DNA of 64,000 nucleotides, from contig CAWDWB010000009.1 in NCBI GenBank assembly GCA_963805925.1, positions 558,001 through 622,000 on the forward strand, in the 5' to 3' direction. The notes beneath the pieces were generated by a model. It saw nothing but the letters and a program-made list of their open reading frames with translations. It did not search any database and had not been told where the DNA came from. Source of the stretch: CAMPKL01 sp963805925. GTDB taxonomy: Bacteria > Acidobacteriota > Terriglobia > Bryobacterales > UBA6623. The position numbers and the translations under genes are program-made. Shown piece after piece: positions 1-8,093 of the stretch (position 1 is its first letter; every line of letters begins with the position of its first letter).

Positions 1-801
1 CGCGTTGCGTCTTGCCCGCCGACTCGCGTTGCGCCGCGCACAGCCCGCAGTAGCTCACCGCCCGACGCACCGAGCTGAATCGCTCGGGTTCAGCGACCTC
101 CAAGGCCCAGGTCAGCGCCGTCACTTGGCCGACGCCGCGAATCGATTGCAAGCGGGCGACGCGTTCTCTCAACAGCCGATGTTGGGCGAGCCCTTTCAGC
201 AGACGCCGTTCAAGATCTTCAAACGTCTCCAGCATTCCGCGGCTGAGAGCCAGCAGCTCGATCGCCGACTCCGGCGTGTGTTCGAGCGAATCGAGCAACT
301 GGTAGAAGTAGCGTTTGCCGTGCAGCCGGTCCTTGACGTACTCCTCTCCGCACTCCATCAACAGGCCGGATATCTTGTTCTTCAGCCGCACCGCTTCGCG
401 CACCAACAGGTTGCGGTAACGCAACACCCGCCGCAACTCGCGAATCTCCCCCGGCGCCATGTAGCAGCCCGGCAACAGATCGCAGCGCGCCAGATCGCAG
501 ATCTTCTCCGCATCGAGGCGGTCGTTCTTCTTCTTGGCGCAGGCGATCGCCTTCAGCATCGCCGGATGCGCCACTTGCAGCTCGGCCGCGTAGGGTTCCA
601 AATGATCGTAAATCCAACCGGTGAACAGCGTCGCCTCCAACGCTCCGACCCACGGCCCGGCAACGCCTCGGCCCACTCGCTCAACGCCGCCCGCGTGGCC
701 GCCACGCTGCCGGACGCGACCTTCTCTCCGGCAGTCGTCTTCACTGCATAGCTCACCGTTTTCTTGTGGACATCGAGCCCTACGTAGTAGAAACTCTCCA
801 T
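1..801 (-). pseudogene. IS110-family transposase, frameshifted and cut by the window edge
   Basis: This is a DEDD (RuvC-like) transposase/recombinase of the IS110 family. The N-terminus reads ESFYYVGLDVHKKTVSYAV, with the first acidic residue in GLDVHKK. The downstream frame continues with EATLFTGWIYDHLEPY, a KNDRLDAEKICDLA block, and then the C-terminal Transposase_20 signature LQSIRGVGQVTALTWALEVA before the window ends. The N-terminal and downstream parts lie in different frames, and the shift falls at about 640-655; each part is open on its own side. The start at 801 is chosen because AGGAGG lies five bases before the ATG. It is either a decayed copy or a one-base sequence error; the C-terminus is outside the window. 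Confidence 0.85.
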
Positions 802-903
802 GGAATCCTCCTGGGTATGACTCGAGGCGCGCCGCTTCGCGGCTCGTCCTCGCTTTCTTTGTCCTCCAGGAGGATTCTTCTTGGCGCTCACCTATACATC
901 AAA

Positions 904-915
904 ACAGCCTCAATT
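904..915. repeat. Left arm of 12-bp inverted repeat
   Basis: ACAGCCTCAATT is the exact reverse complement of 1053-1064. The two arms enclose 137 bases inside the presumed IS110 end, and the outer arm touches the Rhs junction. Confidence 0.7.
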
Positions 916-1048
916 AGCATTGGCCCCATCTCTAAGTCATTGATTCAACTAGATCTACGACGAGAATCGGAGCGGCGCGATATCGCGTCTTTAGGCTGCA
1001 ACTGATTGAATAATAAAAGCTTCTGCTCTCAGAACAGATTCTGCTTGA

Positions 1049-1264
1049 TTACAATTGAGGCTGTCCCGGTTTGCCGAACCGGTTCCAACTCTGCGGATCG
1101 CCTACCCGTCCGGACGCCAAAAGTGGATCAGCGCTTGTGAACCGCCCCAGGGCCGACGACATATACCTGGCCAGGAAGTAATCCAACCCGGACTCTTGAT
1201 CGCGTTCTTTGGCGGTGGACCGTTCCGCATCGTACGCGCACCAGCGCAACAGACCATGGGTCAA
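1049..1264 (-). pseudogene. Rhs core fragment (displaced C-terminal cassette), cut by IS110
   Basis: The 71-residue fragment contains the end of an Rhs/YD core: TAKERDQESGLDYFLARYM, then GRFTSADP and QSWNRF. It closely matches the core of the upstream Rhs protein (AKERDAESGLDYFGARYM, QTWNRY). It begins with TTG overlapping the TGA of the preceding secreted protein and loses homology after WNRF, where the IS110 end starts and stops the frame a few codons later. Short core pieces behind an Rhs toxin/partner pair are typical of displaced C-terminal toxin cassettes. What tip it once carried lies beyond the insertion or is lost. Confidence 0.75.
1053..1064. repeat. Right arm of 12-bp inverted repeat
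   Basis: AATTGAGGCTGT is the perfect inverted partner of 904-915. It lies exactly at the point where the Rhs core reading frame is interrupted, so it may be part of the element terminus or of a long stem in its non-coding RNA. Confidence 0.7.
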
Positions 1265-1869
1265 AACCTGAAAAGTACCACTTTCTGCTTTGAACTTGAT
1301 TGGTCAGGCTGCAAAACGCGACTCGCAAGGTTGCCGTCATGCACCGCGACAATAGTCGTTTCCCGGCCAGGCAGTAGATCGATCAAGACTTTGCCGTCCA
1401 ATCCCGTTTGATACCACTTCTGACTTTCAGCATTTGCATCCCGGACAAGAATCTCAGCGGATGCAACTGGAATCCCATCTCTATTTCGCACTTCCACTTG
1501 GCAATGCTTTACACGTCCGATGGTGAAGGCGTTGCCTGTCGTAGGCAAAACCTCCAGTGCTAACTTCAGGTCGACCGGATCGGTGTTGACCAAGAACTCT
1601 CGAACGGTCGTTCGACATAATCCATACGGACAAGTCGCAATAATCTGATAAAGCCCCATCGCAAGGTCTTGCGTCGGAACGGCGCCATTCCGATTCGTCA
1701 AGGCCCTTAAGCTTTCTCCCCTTCCTTCAAGAGATCTAACGATTACAAGAACATCCGGGAAACCTAAACCTGATTTGTCCACGGTCACGACATGCACCTG
1801 GGCCGCTTGGGTGCAAACAGAGATACCCAGGAACAAGAATGAGAGACGAACTTGCTTCCACTGGATCAT
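1261..1869 (-). CDS. Secreted protein with carboxypeptidase-regulatory-like domains, coupled to Rhs
   Basis: The 202-residue product starts MIQWKQVRLSFLFLGISV, a clear signal peptide ending near QAAQ. The mature part holds two Ig-like modules resembling carboxypeptidase regulatory domains (VDKSGLGFPDVLVIVRSLEG and VRNRDGIPVASAEILVRD, each followed by a G-LxLPG type turn). The ATG at 1869 overlaps the Rhs stop codon as ATGA, which suggests translational coupling and selects this start over an upstream TTG at 1902. A gene of this size directly behind an Rhs tip is the usual place for an immunity protein, but a secreted Ig-like protein would be an unusual one. Function is not established. Confidence 0.6.
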   Translation of the reverse strand: MIQWKQVRLSFLFLGISVCTQAAQVHVVTVDKSGLGFPDVLVIVRSLEGRGESLRALTNRNGAVPTQDLAMGLYQIIATCPYGLCRTTVREFLVNTDPVDLKLALEVLPTTGNAFTIGRVKHCQVEVRNRDGIPVASAEILVRDANAESQKWYQTGLDGKVLIDLLPGRETTIVAVHDGNLASRVLQPDQSSSKQKVVLFRF

Positions 1870-3095
1870 GGACAGGGCCCTCCCGGCGTATTTGCCACGC
1901 ACGCAACCTTTTGAGCCTGCTGCGCTGCCTGAGCTGCTCCTTGTTGAATGATGGTTGCCGCCGCCGCGTCATACTGGACATTCGGTTGGAACTTTTGGCC
2001 AGCGGCTCCGAGCGCTTTCACCGTTTGTTGAGCGCGCTTCTCTGCCGTTCCTCCAGTTGTGTTTTGGGCACCCGGCCTAGATGACGCGTCTCCGGCGGCG
2101 CCCGCCGCCGCCGCTCCCTGGAAACTGGTTGCGGAAAGCATGTCCGTGACATGTTGATCTTCATGCGCAAACGCCGTCAACCCCACTGTGAAGTTGCTCT
2201 TCCCTGTCGCTTTGGCCACCGTTGAGATGTTCGAATTGTCTAGAGTGACGTTGATCCCTGCTACCGCTCCAGGAGAACCAGGAACTACGACCGCTGCACC
2301 AGCTGTAACGTTCTGAACCCCATTTCCGGTACTCACGGGTAAGCGGCCCTGGTCGAACGTGACCGGAAGATTGCTCGCGGCAATCGCGTTGACCGTTGCA
2401 GCGCCCTGTGGCGTTCTGAGCATCGTAGAGATGTACTCCTGGACCTGCCCCTGCATCCCAGGGGCAACGACAAAGTATTCACCAGTCGGATCGACGTATT
2501 TTAGCGGGTTGTTCCGCGTGTAGGTGTATCGGTTCCATGTTTGGGGCTCGCCCTCTGAGTACGGACCCGGGTCAGGGCTCGTAAACCGACCTTGGGCGCT
2601 CGCCATGTACCGCGCCCCGAAGTAGTCGAGGCCGCTCTCCGCGTCGCGTTCTTTGGCGGTAAAGAGCTGATCAAAGCCTGCCGGGTCGCCGTAGCCCGTC
2701 ACGCTCGCGCGCGCCCCGTACGTATCCGGGATCTCTTCGCCGAAGGGGAAGAAGTCGTAGCGCGAGACGACGGCCGGCGTCGTGCTGTCGTCCGTCACCA
2801 AGCGCGTCGAGCCCAAGTGATCGGTCGTGCGGAAGTAGCTGCCCGCGGGCGTCGTCGACGCGGCGGTCGAGTACTCCGCCGCTAGCCGTCCCGTGGCGTC
2901 GTAAACGTAGGTCGTCTCTGCGCCCGTGTTGTAGTCGATCTTGCGGACGCGGTTGCCTTCGCCGTCATAGACGTACTCGGCGTCGGCGTTCGCGCTGTTG
3001 CACGTCCCCAGCGTGTTCTGGCGGGCTCCGTCCCCTTTGGCCTTTGGCTGGTCCCCTTTGGCTGCCTTTGGCTGAGAATGTGCTGTGACCGTCAC
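1866..3095 (-). CDS. Rhs/YD-repeat protein, truncated core with HExxH C-terminal tip
   Basis: Residues ~35-200 carry YD repeats (EYVYDGEGNRVRKI, TYVYDATGRLAAEY), the DHLGSTRLVTD block and the core end AKERDAESGLDYFGARYM...GRFTSPDP...WNRYTYTRNNPLKYVDPTG. After this comes a ~200-residue variable tip with HEDQH in TAFAHEDQHVTD, an HExxH zinc-peptidase-like motif. At 409 residues it is far shorter than complete Rhs proteins; the N-terminus (lysine-rich AKGDQPKAKGD) comes from repeat DNA also seen near 3724-3744. The GTG start has no good ribosome site. It is either a remnant or an orphan C-terminal cassette. Toxicity is inferred from family architecture only. Confidence 0.7.
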   Translation of the reverse strand: MTVTAHSQPKAAKGDQPKAKGDGARQNTLGTCNSANADAEYVYDGEGNRVRKIDYNTGAETTYVYDATGRLAAEYSTAASTTPAGSYFRTTDHLGSTRLVTDDSTTPAVVSRYDFFPFGEEIPDTYGARASVTGYGDPAGFDQLFTAKERDAESGLDYFGARYMASAQGRFTSPDPGPYSEGEPQTWNRYTYTRNNPLKYVDPTGEYFVVAPGMQGQVQEYISTMLRTPQGAATVNAIAASNLPVTFDQGRLPVSTGNGVQNVTAGAAVVVPGSPGAVAGINVTLDNSNISTVAKATGKSNFTVGLTAFAHEDQHVTDMLSATSFQGAAAAGAAGDASSRPGAQNTTGGTAEKRAQQTVKALGAAGQKFQPNVQYDAAAATIIQQGAAQAAQQAQKVACVANTPGGPCP

Positions 3096-3137
3096 CGATC
3101 ACCCGAACCCAGCGGACCAGTCCTTCAACTTCAAAGA

Positions 3138-3605
3138 CTACTGCATCGAATCCTCGCCTTTGCCTTGCAATATCGATATGCCCTCTTCCACCTTGGCAGC
3201 CGGTATGAGCACCTGTCCATCGTCCAGATAAACCAAAGGCACTAATTCTTGTCCGACCCATAGCCGGTGGTTTCGAGATCGAACTGGATCGATCGAGATA
3301 GTGCGCGCATCCTCTTGGACTCTTTCGTAATACGGGACAAACTCGCCTTTGTAGACCAGATCGCCATTCACGCCCGTCAGCCGGCATCCGTAGGTCGCTT
3401 GTGACGGATGCCAACACTCCATCCATTGTCCGCGCCTTGAGCGGGGCAATCCGACGTAAGGGGCCCATAAGAACACAGCCCCAGAGGACACACTATCAGG
3501 CCGACTGGGCGGTGTGTTCGCCCACCAATACGCGCCGACGACTAGGACGATCAAGAGTGCACCGAGGGTCGCCAGGGTGGCAATGACTTTACTTCCTGGA
3601 GTCAT
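3138..3605 (-). CDS. Small membrane-anchored protein upstream of the Rhs cassette
   Basis: This is a 155-residue protein of unrecognised family. An N-terminal transmembrane segment (VIATLATLGALLIVLVVGAY) is followed by a short Pro/Ser linker and a mostly polar domain with several Trp and Tyr (WMECWHPSQ, YYERVQEDA). ATG 3605 is preferred; GGAGG lies 11 bases upstream. A TTG at 3623 in the same frame is possible. It shares strand with the Rhs cassette 42 bases downstream and may belong to that island, but no functional link can be shown. Confidence 0.55.
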   Translation of the reverse strand: MTPGSKVIATLATLGALLIVLVVGAYWWANTPPSRPDSVSSGAVFLWAPYVGLPRSRRGQWMECWHPSQATYGCRLTGVNGDLVYKGEFVPYYERVQEDARTISIDPVRSRNHRLWVGQELVPLVYLDDGQVLIPAAKVEEGISILQGKGEDSMQ

Positions 3606-3936
3606 ATAGCGCCGGGCCTCCAATATGATCCCGCGACACTAAGTCTATTCACGAGATTTTACCCCCGCTGCCTTGTCGTAGCAGATGCCTGAGTCGATTG
3701 ACTCTCTCGGTGTTTTTTCCTCCGGCAAAAGGCAAAAGGGGACGGAGCACTAAACGAGTTCTTTATCCGGTCCAGGCGGTCCTCTTGCACCACGCTGCTA
3801 CCCTGGAATCAACAAAGGTCCGCTCTGGAAGAGCGGGCCCTGGTCGTTAGTAGTGTGAGTCGCATCAAATGTCCGCACTTTCAAGACCAGAAATAGCTCA
3901 AGTAATTGTTGCTACGAGACTTAGTCGACTTTTGAG
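3606..3936. other. Intergenic region with low-copy repeat fragments
   Basis: There is no credible gene. The stretch at about 3724-3744 (GGCAAAAGGCAAAAGGGGAC) resembles the minus-strand reading at about 3022-3045 inside the Rhs ORF, which suggests a shared repeat family. A hairpin CCGCTC-tggaa-GAGCGG lies at about 3820-3836 without a T tract. Confidence 0.45.
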
Positions 3937-4046
3937 GCGGACAATCGCGGACATCAGCGGACATTCGAGGACCTTCGGCGGACAAATCGGGCCTTCAGGC
4001 GGGCATCTGGCGGTCACTCGCGGTCGCCGGCGGGCGCGATCCGGTC
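3937..4046. repeat. Degenerate 10-bp tandem array, unit GCGGACATCN
   Basis: About ten imperfect units follow each other with a period of 10-12 bases: GCGGACAATC, GCGGACATCA, GCGGACATTC and so on, decaying toward the pntB stop. The same unit forms a second array at 54783-54885. There are no spacers, so it is not a CRISPR. Confidence 0.7.
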
Positions 4047-4056
4047 GCTGAGGTAC

Positions 4057-5460
4057 TTACTCCGCGCGCAGATTGGCGAGCAAGGCGTCGACAGAAGCCT
4101 TCGCGTCGCCGAAGAGCATGCGCGAGTTGTCGCGGTAGAAGAGCGGGTTGTCGATGCCGGAGTAGCCGCTGGCCATCGAGCGCTTGAAGATGACGACGCT
4201 CTTGGCTTTCCAGACCTCAAGCACCGGCATGCCGTAGATCGGGCTGGAAACGTCGTCGAGTGCGGCAGGGTTGACGATATCGTTGGCGCCGATGACCAGC
4301 ACCACATCGGTCGACGGGAAGTCCGCGTTGATCTCGTCCATCTCGAGCACGACGTCGTAAGGGATACGAGCTTCGGCCAGCAGGACGTTCATGTGACCGG
4401 GGAGGCGACCGGCGACAGGATGGATGGCGAAGCGCATCCGCGTGCCGTTGGCCTGCAACTTCTTCATCAGATCGGCCACCGCGTATTGCGCCTGGGCAAC
4501 GGCCATGCCGTAGCCGGGCACAACGACCACCTCTTTCGCTGCGCTCAGCCAGGCGGCGACCTCCTCAGCCGAGGTCGACGTGACTTCGCCCTGCGGCTCG
4601 CCGTTGGCAGCGGGCGCGGACTTGCCGGCCCCTTGTCCGAAGCCGCCGAGGATGACGCTGACGAACTTGCGATTCATCGCCCGGCACATGATGTAGCTAA
4701 GGATCGCGCCGGAGCTGCCGACCAATGCGCCGGTGATGATGAGCAGGTCGTTGCCGAGCATGAAGCCGGCGGCGGAGGCGGCCCAGCCCGAGTAGCTGTT
4801 GAGCATCGAGACGACGACGGGCATGTCGGCCGAACCGATGGCCGCGACCAGGTGCACGCCCAGCAGCAACGCGATGCCGGTGATGATAAGCAGCGGCGTG
4901 AGGCCGGCAGGATCAGGCGCGCGCATAAACCAGACCGTGAGCGGCGCACCGGACAACACGCCGACGAGATTCAGCACGTGGCGGCCCGGCAATAGCAGCG
5001 GCTTGCTTCCCCAGATGCCCTGCAACTTAGCGAAGGCAACAACCGATCCGCTAAAGGTGATCGCACCGATGAAGACGCCGGCGCAGATTTCGAAGTCATG
5101 GACGATGCGTTCAAATCCGGCGGTCTGGACGGCAGGCGCTAGGTAGTTGCTGATGCCGACCAGCACTGCCGCGGCGCCGACGAAGCTGTGCAGCATGGCG
5201 ACCAGCTGCGGCATGGCGGTCATTTCGACGCGGGCGGCGAGTCTCGCCCCGACGACGGCGCCGACGGCCAGCGCCGGAACCAGCAGCGTCCAATTGCCGA
5301 TGTGGCCTCCGCCTAGGGTGAAGACCACAGCCAGCAGCATGCCGAGGATTCCGAACCAATTGCCGCGACGGGCGGTTTCCTGAGTTGAAAGTCCGCCGAG
5401 GCTCTGGATAAAGAGCACGGCGGCGACGAGGTAGGCGGCTGTGATGACTCCCGGCGGCAT
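4057..5460 (-). CDS. pntB: NAD(P) transhydrogenase subunit beta
   Basis: This is the membrane and NADP(H)-binding subunit of the proton-translocating transhydrogenase, which makes NADPH from NADH at the cost of proton motive force. Residues 1 to ~270 are a run of hydrophobic helices, with the family block LHSFVGAAAVLVGISNYL. Residues ~300-467 form the NADP(H) domain III, seen in VVVVPGYGMAVAQAQYAV, HPVAGRLPGHMNVLLAEA and VLVIGANDIVNPAA. The length of 467 residues is normal. It starts four bases after the preceding pntAB ORF, so the three ORFs form one operon. Confidence 0.97.
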   Translation of the reverse strand: MPPGVITAAYLVAAVLFIQSLGGLSTQETARRGNWFGILGMLLAVVFTLGGGHIGNWTLLVPALAVGAVVGARLAARVEMTAMPQLVAMLHSFVGAAAVLVGISNYLAPAVQTAGFERIVHDFEICAGVFIGAITFSGSVVAFAKLQGIWGSKPLLLPGRHVLNLVGVLSGAPLTVWFMRAPDPAGLTPLLIITGIALLLGVHLVAAIGSADMPVVVSMLNSYSGWAASAAGFMLGNDLLIITGALVGSSGAILSYIMCRAMNRKFVSVILGGFGQGAGKSAPAANGEPQGEVTSTSAEEVAAWLSAAKEVVVVPGYGMAVAQAQYAVADLMKKLQANGTRMRFAIHPVAGRLPGHMNVLLAEARIPYDVVLEMDEINADFPSTDVVLVIGANDIVNPAALDDVSSPIYGMPVLEVWKAKSVVIFKRSMASGYSGIDNPLFYRDNSRMLFGDAKASVDALLANLRAE

Positions 5461-5464
5461 GGCG

Positions 5465-5806
5465 TCAATCCCTGCGGAACATCTCCAGCATGCGCTTGGT
5501 GACGAGGAATCCGCCGGCGACGTTAATCATCGCCAGCAACACGGCGAGGGCGCCAAGCAAGGCGGCCGGGCTGAAACCGGGCTGGGCGAGTTGCAGCATG
5601 CCGCCCAGGATGATGATGCCGCTGATCGCGTTGGTGACGCTCATGAGAGGCGTATGCAGCGCGGGCGTAACGTCCCAAACCAGCTTCCAGCCGAGGATGA
5701 TGGCGAGCACGAAAATGGTCAGCTGTTCCAGGATGGATTGCGGCGCGACCGCTCCCAAGACGAGCACCGCCGCGCCGGCCAATCCGAGGGCGATAGACGA
5801 AGCCAA
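5465..5806 (-). CDS. pntAB: NAD(P) transhydrogenase alpha, membrane part (PntAB)
   Basis: The 113 residues carry the membrane domain II of the alpha subunit, recognised by WDVTPALHTPLMSVTNAISG and the following hydrophobic helices. The only start in the annotated frame is TTG 5806, with a weak AAGAAG ahead. Upstream the same frame stays open and reads a Pro/Ala/Lys linker (APTPAPEPPTPKKKSG) like the linker of fused PntA proteins. The subunit may therefore be separate, or the C-terminal part of a single PntA split by a +1 frameshift. Confidence 0.85.
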   Translation of the reverse strand: MASSIALGLAGAAVLVLGAVAPQSILEQLTIFVLAIILGWKLVWDVTPALHTPLMSVTNAISGIIILGGMLQLAQPGFSPAALLGALAVLLAMINVAGGFLVTKRMLEMFRRD

Positions 5807-5855
5807 GCCGGATTTCTTCTTGGGCGTCGGCGGTTCGGGCGCGGGCGTAGGCGCA

Positions 5856-7001
5856 TCAATATGGGCGGGTCGGGGCGCGGGCTTCGGCGGCTGTCGGCGG
5901 TTCGAGCCGTTGGCCCTCGTGCATCAGCATCGCGCCGCGAATAATTTCGTTTTCGAGATCGATCGTGAAGTTCTCGCCGCCGCCCATCTCCTCCAGCAGG
6001 TGAACGAGGTTACGACCGTAAAGCACGCTGGCCTGGTTGGGCAGCCGGCCGGGCATGTTCGTCCAGCCGATGATCTTGACACCGTTATGCACGACAAGTT
6101 CGTCGGGGCGCGTCAGCTCGCAGTTGCCGCCGCCGGCCGCCGCCAGGTCGACGATCACCGAGCCGGGTTTCATTTGGTCGACGATGTCGCGGGTCAGCAG
6201 AATCGGGGCTTTCTTGCCGGGAATGCTTGCGGTGGTGATGATGATATCGACGTCGGCGGCCTGCTCTCTGAACAGAGCCATCTCGGCTTCGATGAACTCC
6301 TTGCTCATCTGCTTGGCGTAACCGCCGCCGCCCTCGCCCGCCTCCTCGGCGGCAACCTCGAGAAACTCGGCGCCCATCGACTGCACTTCATCACGTGCGG
6401 CGGCGCGCACGTCGAAAGCGCGTACGATAGCGCCGAGTCCGCGCGCCGCACCGATCGCGGCCAGTCCGGCCACGCCCGCGCCGATGATCAATACTTTGGC
6501 CGGCGGCACCTTGCCCGCAGCCGTAATCTGTCCCGTGAAGAACCGCCCGAAGTGATTGGCCGCCTCGACCACCGCGCGATAACCGGCGATGTTGGCCATC
6601 GAACTGAGGGCGTCCATTTTCTGCGCTCGGGTGATGCGCGGAATCGACTCCATGGCCATGACGTTGGCCTTGCGTGAGGCGAGGGCATCGAGCAGCCACG
6701 GATTTTGACCGGGGAAGATGTAGGAGGTGAGGCCGGCGCCTTCGCGTAACTGCGCGGCTTCCTTCTCGTTGGGCGGGTTGAGTTTGAGCACCCAGTCGGC
6801 CGCCCAGATTTCGGCGGGGTCGGCGGCGATTCGCGCGCCGGCCGTGATGAATGCGGCGTCTGAAAAGTCGGCGGCGGCGCCCGCCCCGGACTCGACCACG
6901 ACATCGAACCCGCCGCGAACAAGCCGAGCGATATTGGCGGGCGTCAGCGCAACGCGCTGCTCGCCGGGAAGCGTTTCTTTCGGGACTCCAAGAACTGGCA
7001 A
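5856..7001 (-). CDS. pntAA: NAD(P) transhydrogenase alpha, NAD(H)-binding part (PntAA)
   Basis: The soluble domain I binds NAD(H). Evidence is the start LGVPKETLPGEQRVALTP, the alanine-dehydrogenase-like core (IPRITRAQKMDALSSMANIAG), the dinucleotide motif KVLIIGAGVAGLAAIG and the block IITTASIPGKKAPILL. The 381-residue length fits the stand-alone form. The start is TTG 7001; no ATG is available in frame near it. The end runs out of the linker into TGA at 5856, where the next ORF continues in the +1 frame. It is the first gene of the operon, whose promoter must lie in the ~200 bases before the tRNA-Leu gene. Confidence 0.93.
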   Translation of the reverse strand: MPVLGVPKETLPGEQRVALTPANIARLVRGGFDVVVESGAGAAADFSDAAFITAGARIAADPAEIWAADWVLKLNPPNEKEAAQLREGAGLTSYIFPGQNPWLLDALASRKANVMAMESIPRITRAQKMDALSSMANIAGYRAVVEAANHFGRFFTGQITAAGKVPPAKVLIIGAGVAGLAAIGAARGLGAIVRAFDVRAAARDEVQSMGAEFLEVAAEEAGEGGGGYAKQMSKEFIEAEMALFREQAADVDIIITTASIPGKKAPILLTRDIVDQMKPGSVIVDLAAAGGGNCELTRPDELVVHNGVKIIGWTNMPGRLPNQASVLYGRNLVHLLEEMGGGENFTIDLENEIIRGAMLMHEGQRLEPPTAAEARAPTRPY

Positions 7002-7206
7002 CTGACGATGACCGTGCGTGAAAACACGAGCCGGGTCTCAACCCGTCTTTAATTAGAGCAAGTTACGCGGATTGAGGTACGTCTGTTTGGATAATTAGGG
7101 TGCGGAAAGCTGCGAGAGGCGTTGTTTTTCTCACCAACGAGGATGATGCGACCAGGGCCCTGACGCGCTCCATGTTCTCGCGGTACGATATCGGGAGCGT
7201 AAGCGC

Positions 7207-7291
7207 GCGAACGTGGCGGAATTGGCAGACGCGCCAGATTTAGGTTCTGGTGGGGCAACCCGTGAGAGTTCGATTCTCTCCGTTCGCACCA
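7207..7291 (+). tRNA. tRNA-Leu (anticodon UAG)
   Basis: The acceptor stem GCGAACG/CGTTCGC closes the cloverleaf and CCA is encoded. The anticodon stem CCAGA/TCTGG holds the loop with TAG at 7241-7243. A long variable arm (class II) and the T arm GAGAG-TTCGATT-CTCTC are visible. Confidence 0.96.
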
Positions 7292-7316
7292 AATTTCTCT
7301 TTTAGAAGTCGTCCGA

Positions 7317-8093
7317 ATGTCCGTACACCCATCGGCGATCATTCATCCCAGCGCAACAATCGATTCGACGGCTGAGATCGGACCGTTCTGTTCGATCGGG
7401 GAAGAAGTATCCATCGGCGCTCGCTCGAAGCTGATGGCTCACGTTTACGTCGAAGGTCCGACGACGATCGGCGAAGACAACGTCTTCTTCCCCTATTCGA
7501 CGGTGGGCGTCGCCCCGCAGGACCTCAAGTACCACGGCGAGCGGGCTGAAACGCGTATCGGCGATCGCAACTCGATTCGCGAGTTCGTGACGATCCATCG
7601 CGGCACCGAAGGCGGCGGCGCGGTCACCTCGATCGGCGACGACAACTTGATTCAGGCCTACGGTCACGTGGCGCATGATTGCGTTGTCGAATCTCACTGC
7701 ATCCTGGCGCACGGGGCTACCTTGGGTGGTCACGTTACCGTGGAAGACTATGCCGTAGTCGGCGCGCAGAGCGGAGTTCACCAGTACTGCCGCATCGGCG
7801 GGCACTGCTACATCGGGGGCTACAGCGTCATTACCCAAGACGTGATGCCCTTCTCGGTGGTGGTATCGGAACGCAACGCGAAGGCGTTTAGCGTGAACAA
7901 GGTTGGCCTGGAGCGCAGAGGCTTCACTCCCGAACAGATCCAGAACTTGCACCGCGCGGTGCGGCTCTTAACGAAAGCGGGACTCAACACCGATCAAGCG
8001 TTGGCGAAGATTCATGAAGAATTGGAGATGGACGAGCACATGGAGCGCCTTATCGCCTTCATCCAAGGCTCGCAGCGCGGCGTGGTCAAGTAG
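7317..8093 (+). CDS. lpxA: Acyl-ACP--UDP-N-acetylglucosamine O-acyltransferase
   Basis: LpxA catalyses the first step of lipid A synthesis in the cytoplasm. The N-terminal ~190 residues are hexapeptide repeats of a left-handed beta helix (IHPSATIDSTAEIGPFCSIG). The catalytic histidine is His120 in HVAHDCV, matching E. coli His125. The C-terminal helical part contains NKVGLERRGFTPEQIQNLHR. The 258-residue length is standard. It sits alone, 25 bases behind tRNA-Leu, without lpxD, fabZ or lpxB beside it. It shows that the organism makes lipid A, so it is a diderm. Confidence 0.97.
   Translation: MSVHPSAIIHPSATIDSTAEIGPFCSIGEEVSIGARSKLMAHVYVEGPTTIGEDNVFFPYSTVGVAPQDLKYHGERAETRIGDRNSIREFVTIHRGTEGGGAVTSIGDDNLIQAYGHVAHDCVVESHCILAHGATLGGHVTVEDYAVVGAQSGVHQYCRIGGHCYIGGYSVITQDVMPFSVVVSERNAKAFSVNKVGLERRGFTPEQIQNLHRAVRLLTKAGLNTDQALAKIHEELEMDEHMERLIAFIQGSQRGVVK

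Larger units (their letters stand above)
802..1066 (-). mobile_element. IS110 non-coding end, candidate bridge RNA region
   Basis: About 265 bases without a credible ORF separate the transposase start from the point where the Rhs reading frame is broken. In IS110-group elements (IS621 is the studied case) the non-coding end upstream of the transposase encodes the bridge RNA that pairs with target and donor. Position and length fit that role. No loop complementarity could be tested because the other element end lies outside the window. The boundary near 1066 is inferred from the loss of the Rhs frame after WNRF. Confidence 0.4.

Noticed and set aside
5..751. Long plus-strand ORF of 248 residues
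   Set aside because: It is the antisense of the IS110 transposase; composition is a frame shadow and it has no recognisable fold.
2592..2885. Plus-strand ORF opposite the Rhs gene
   Set aside because: Low-complexity Arg/Ala/Val shadow of the Rhs core.
3937..4046. Regular repeats suggesting a CRISPR array
   Set aside because: The units are 10 bases, imperfect and directly adjacent, with no spacers and no cas genes.
4393..4995. Plus-strand ORF of 200 residues opposite pntB
   Set aside because: Antisense shadow of a conserved gene, rich in Arg, His and Gly, without homology-like motifs.
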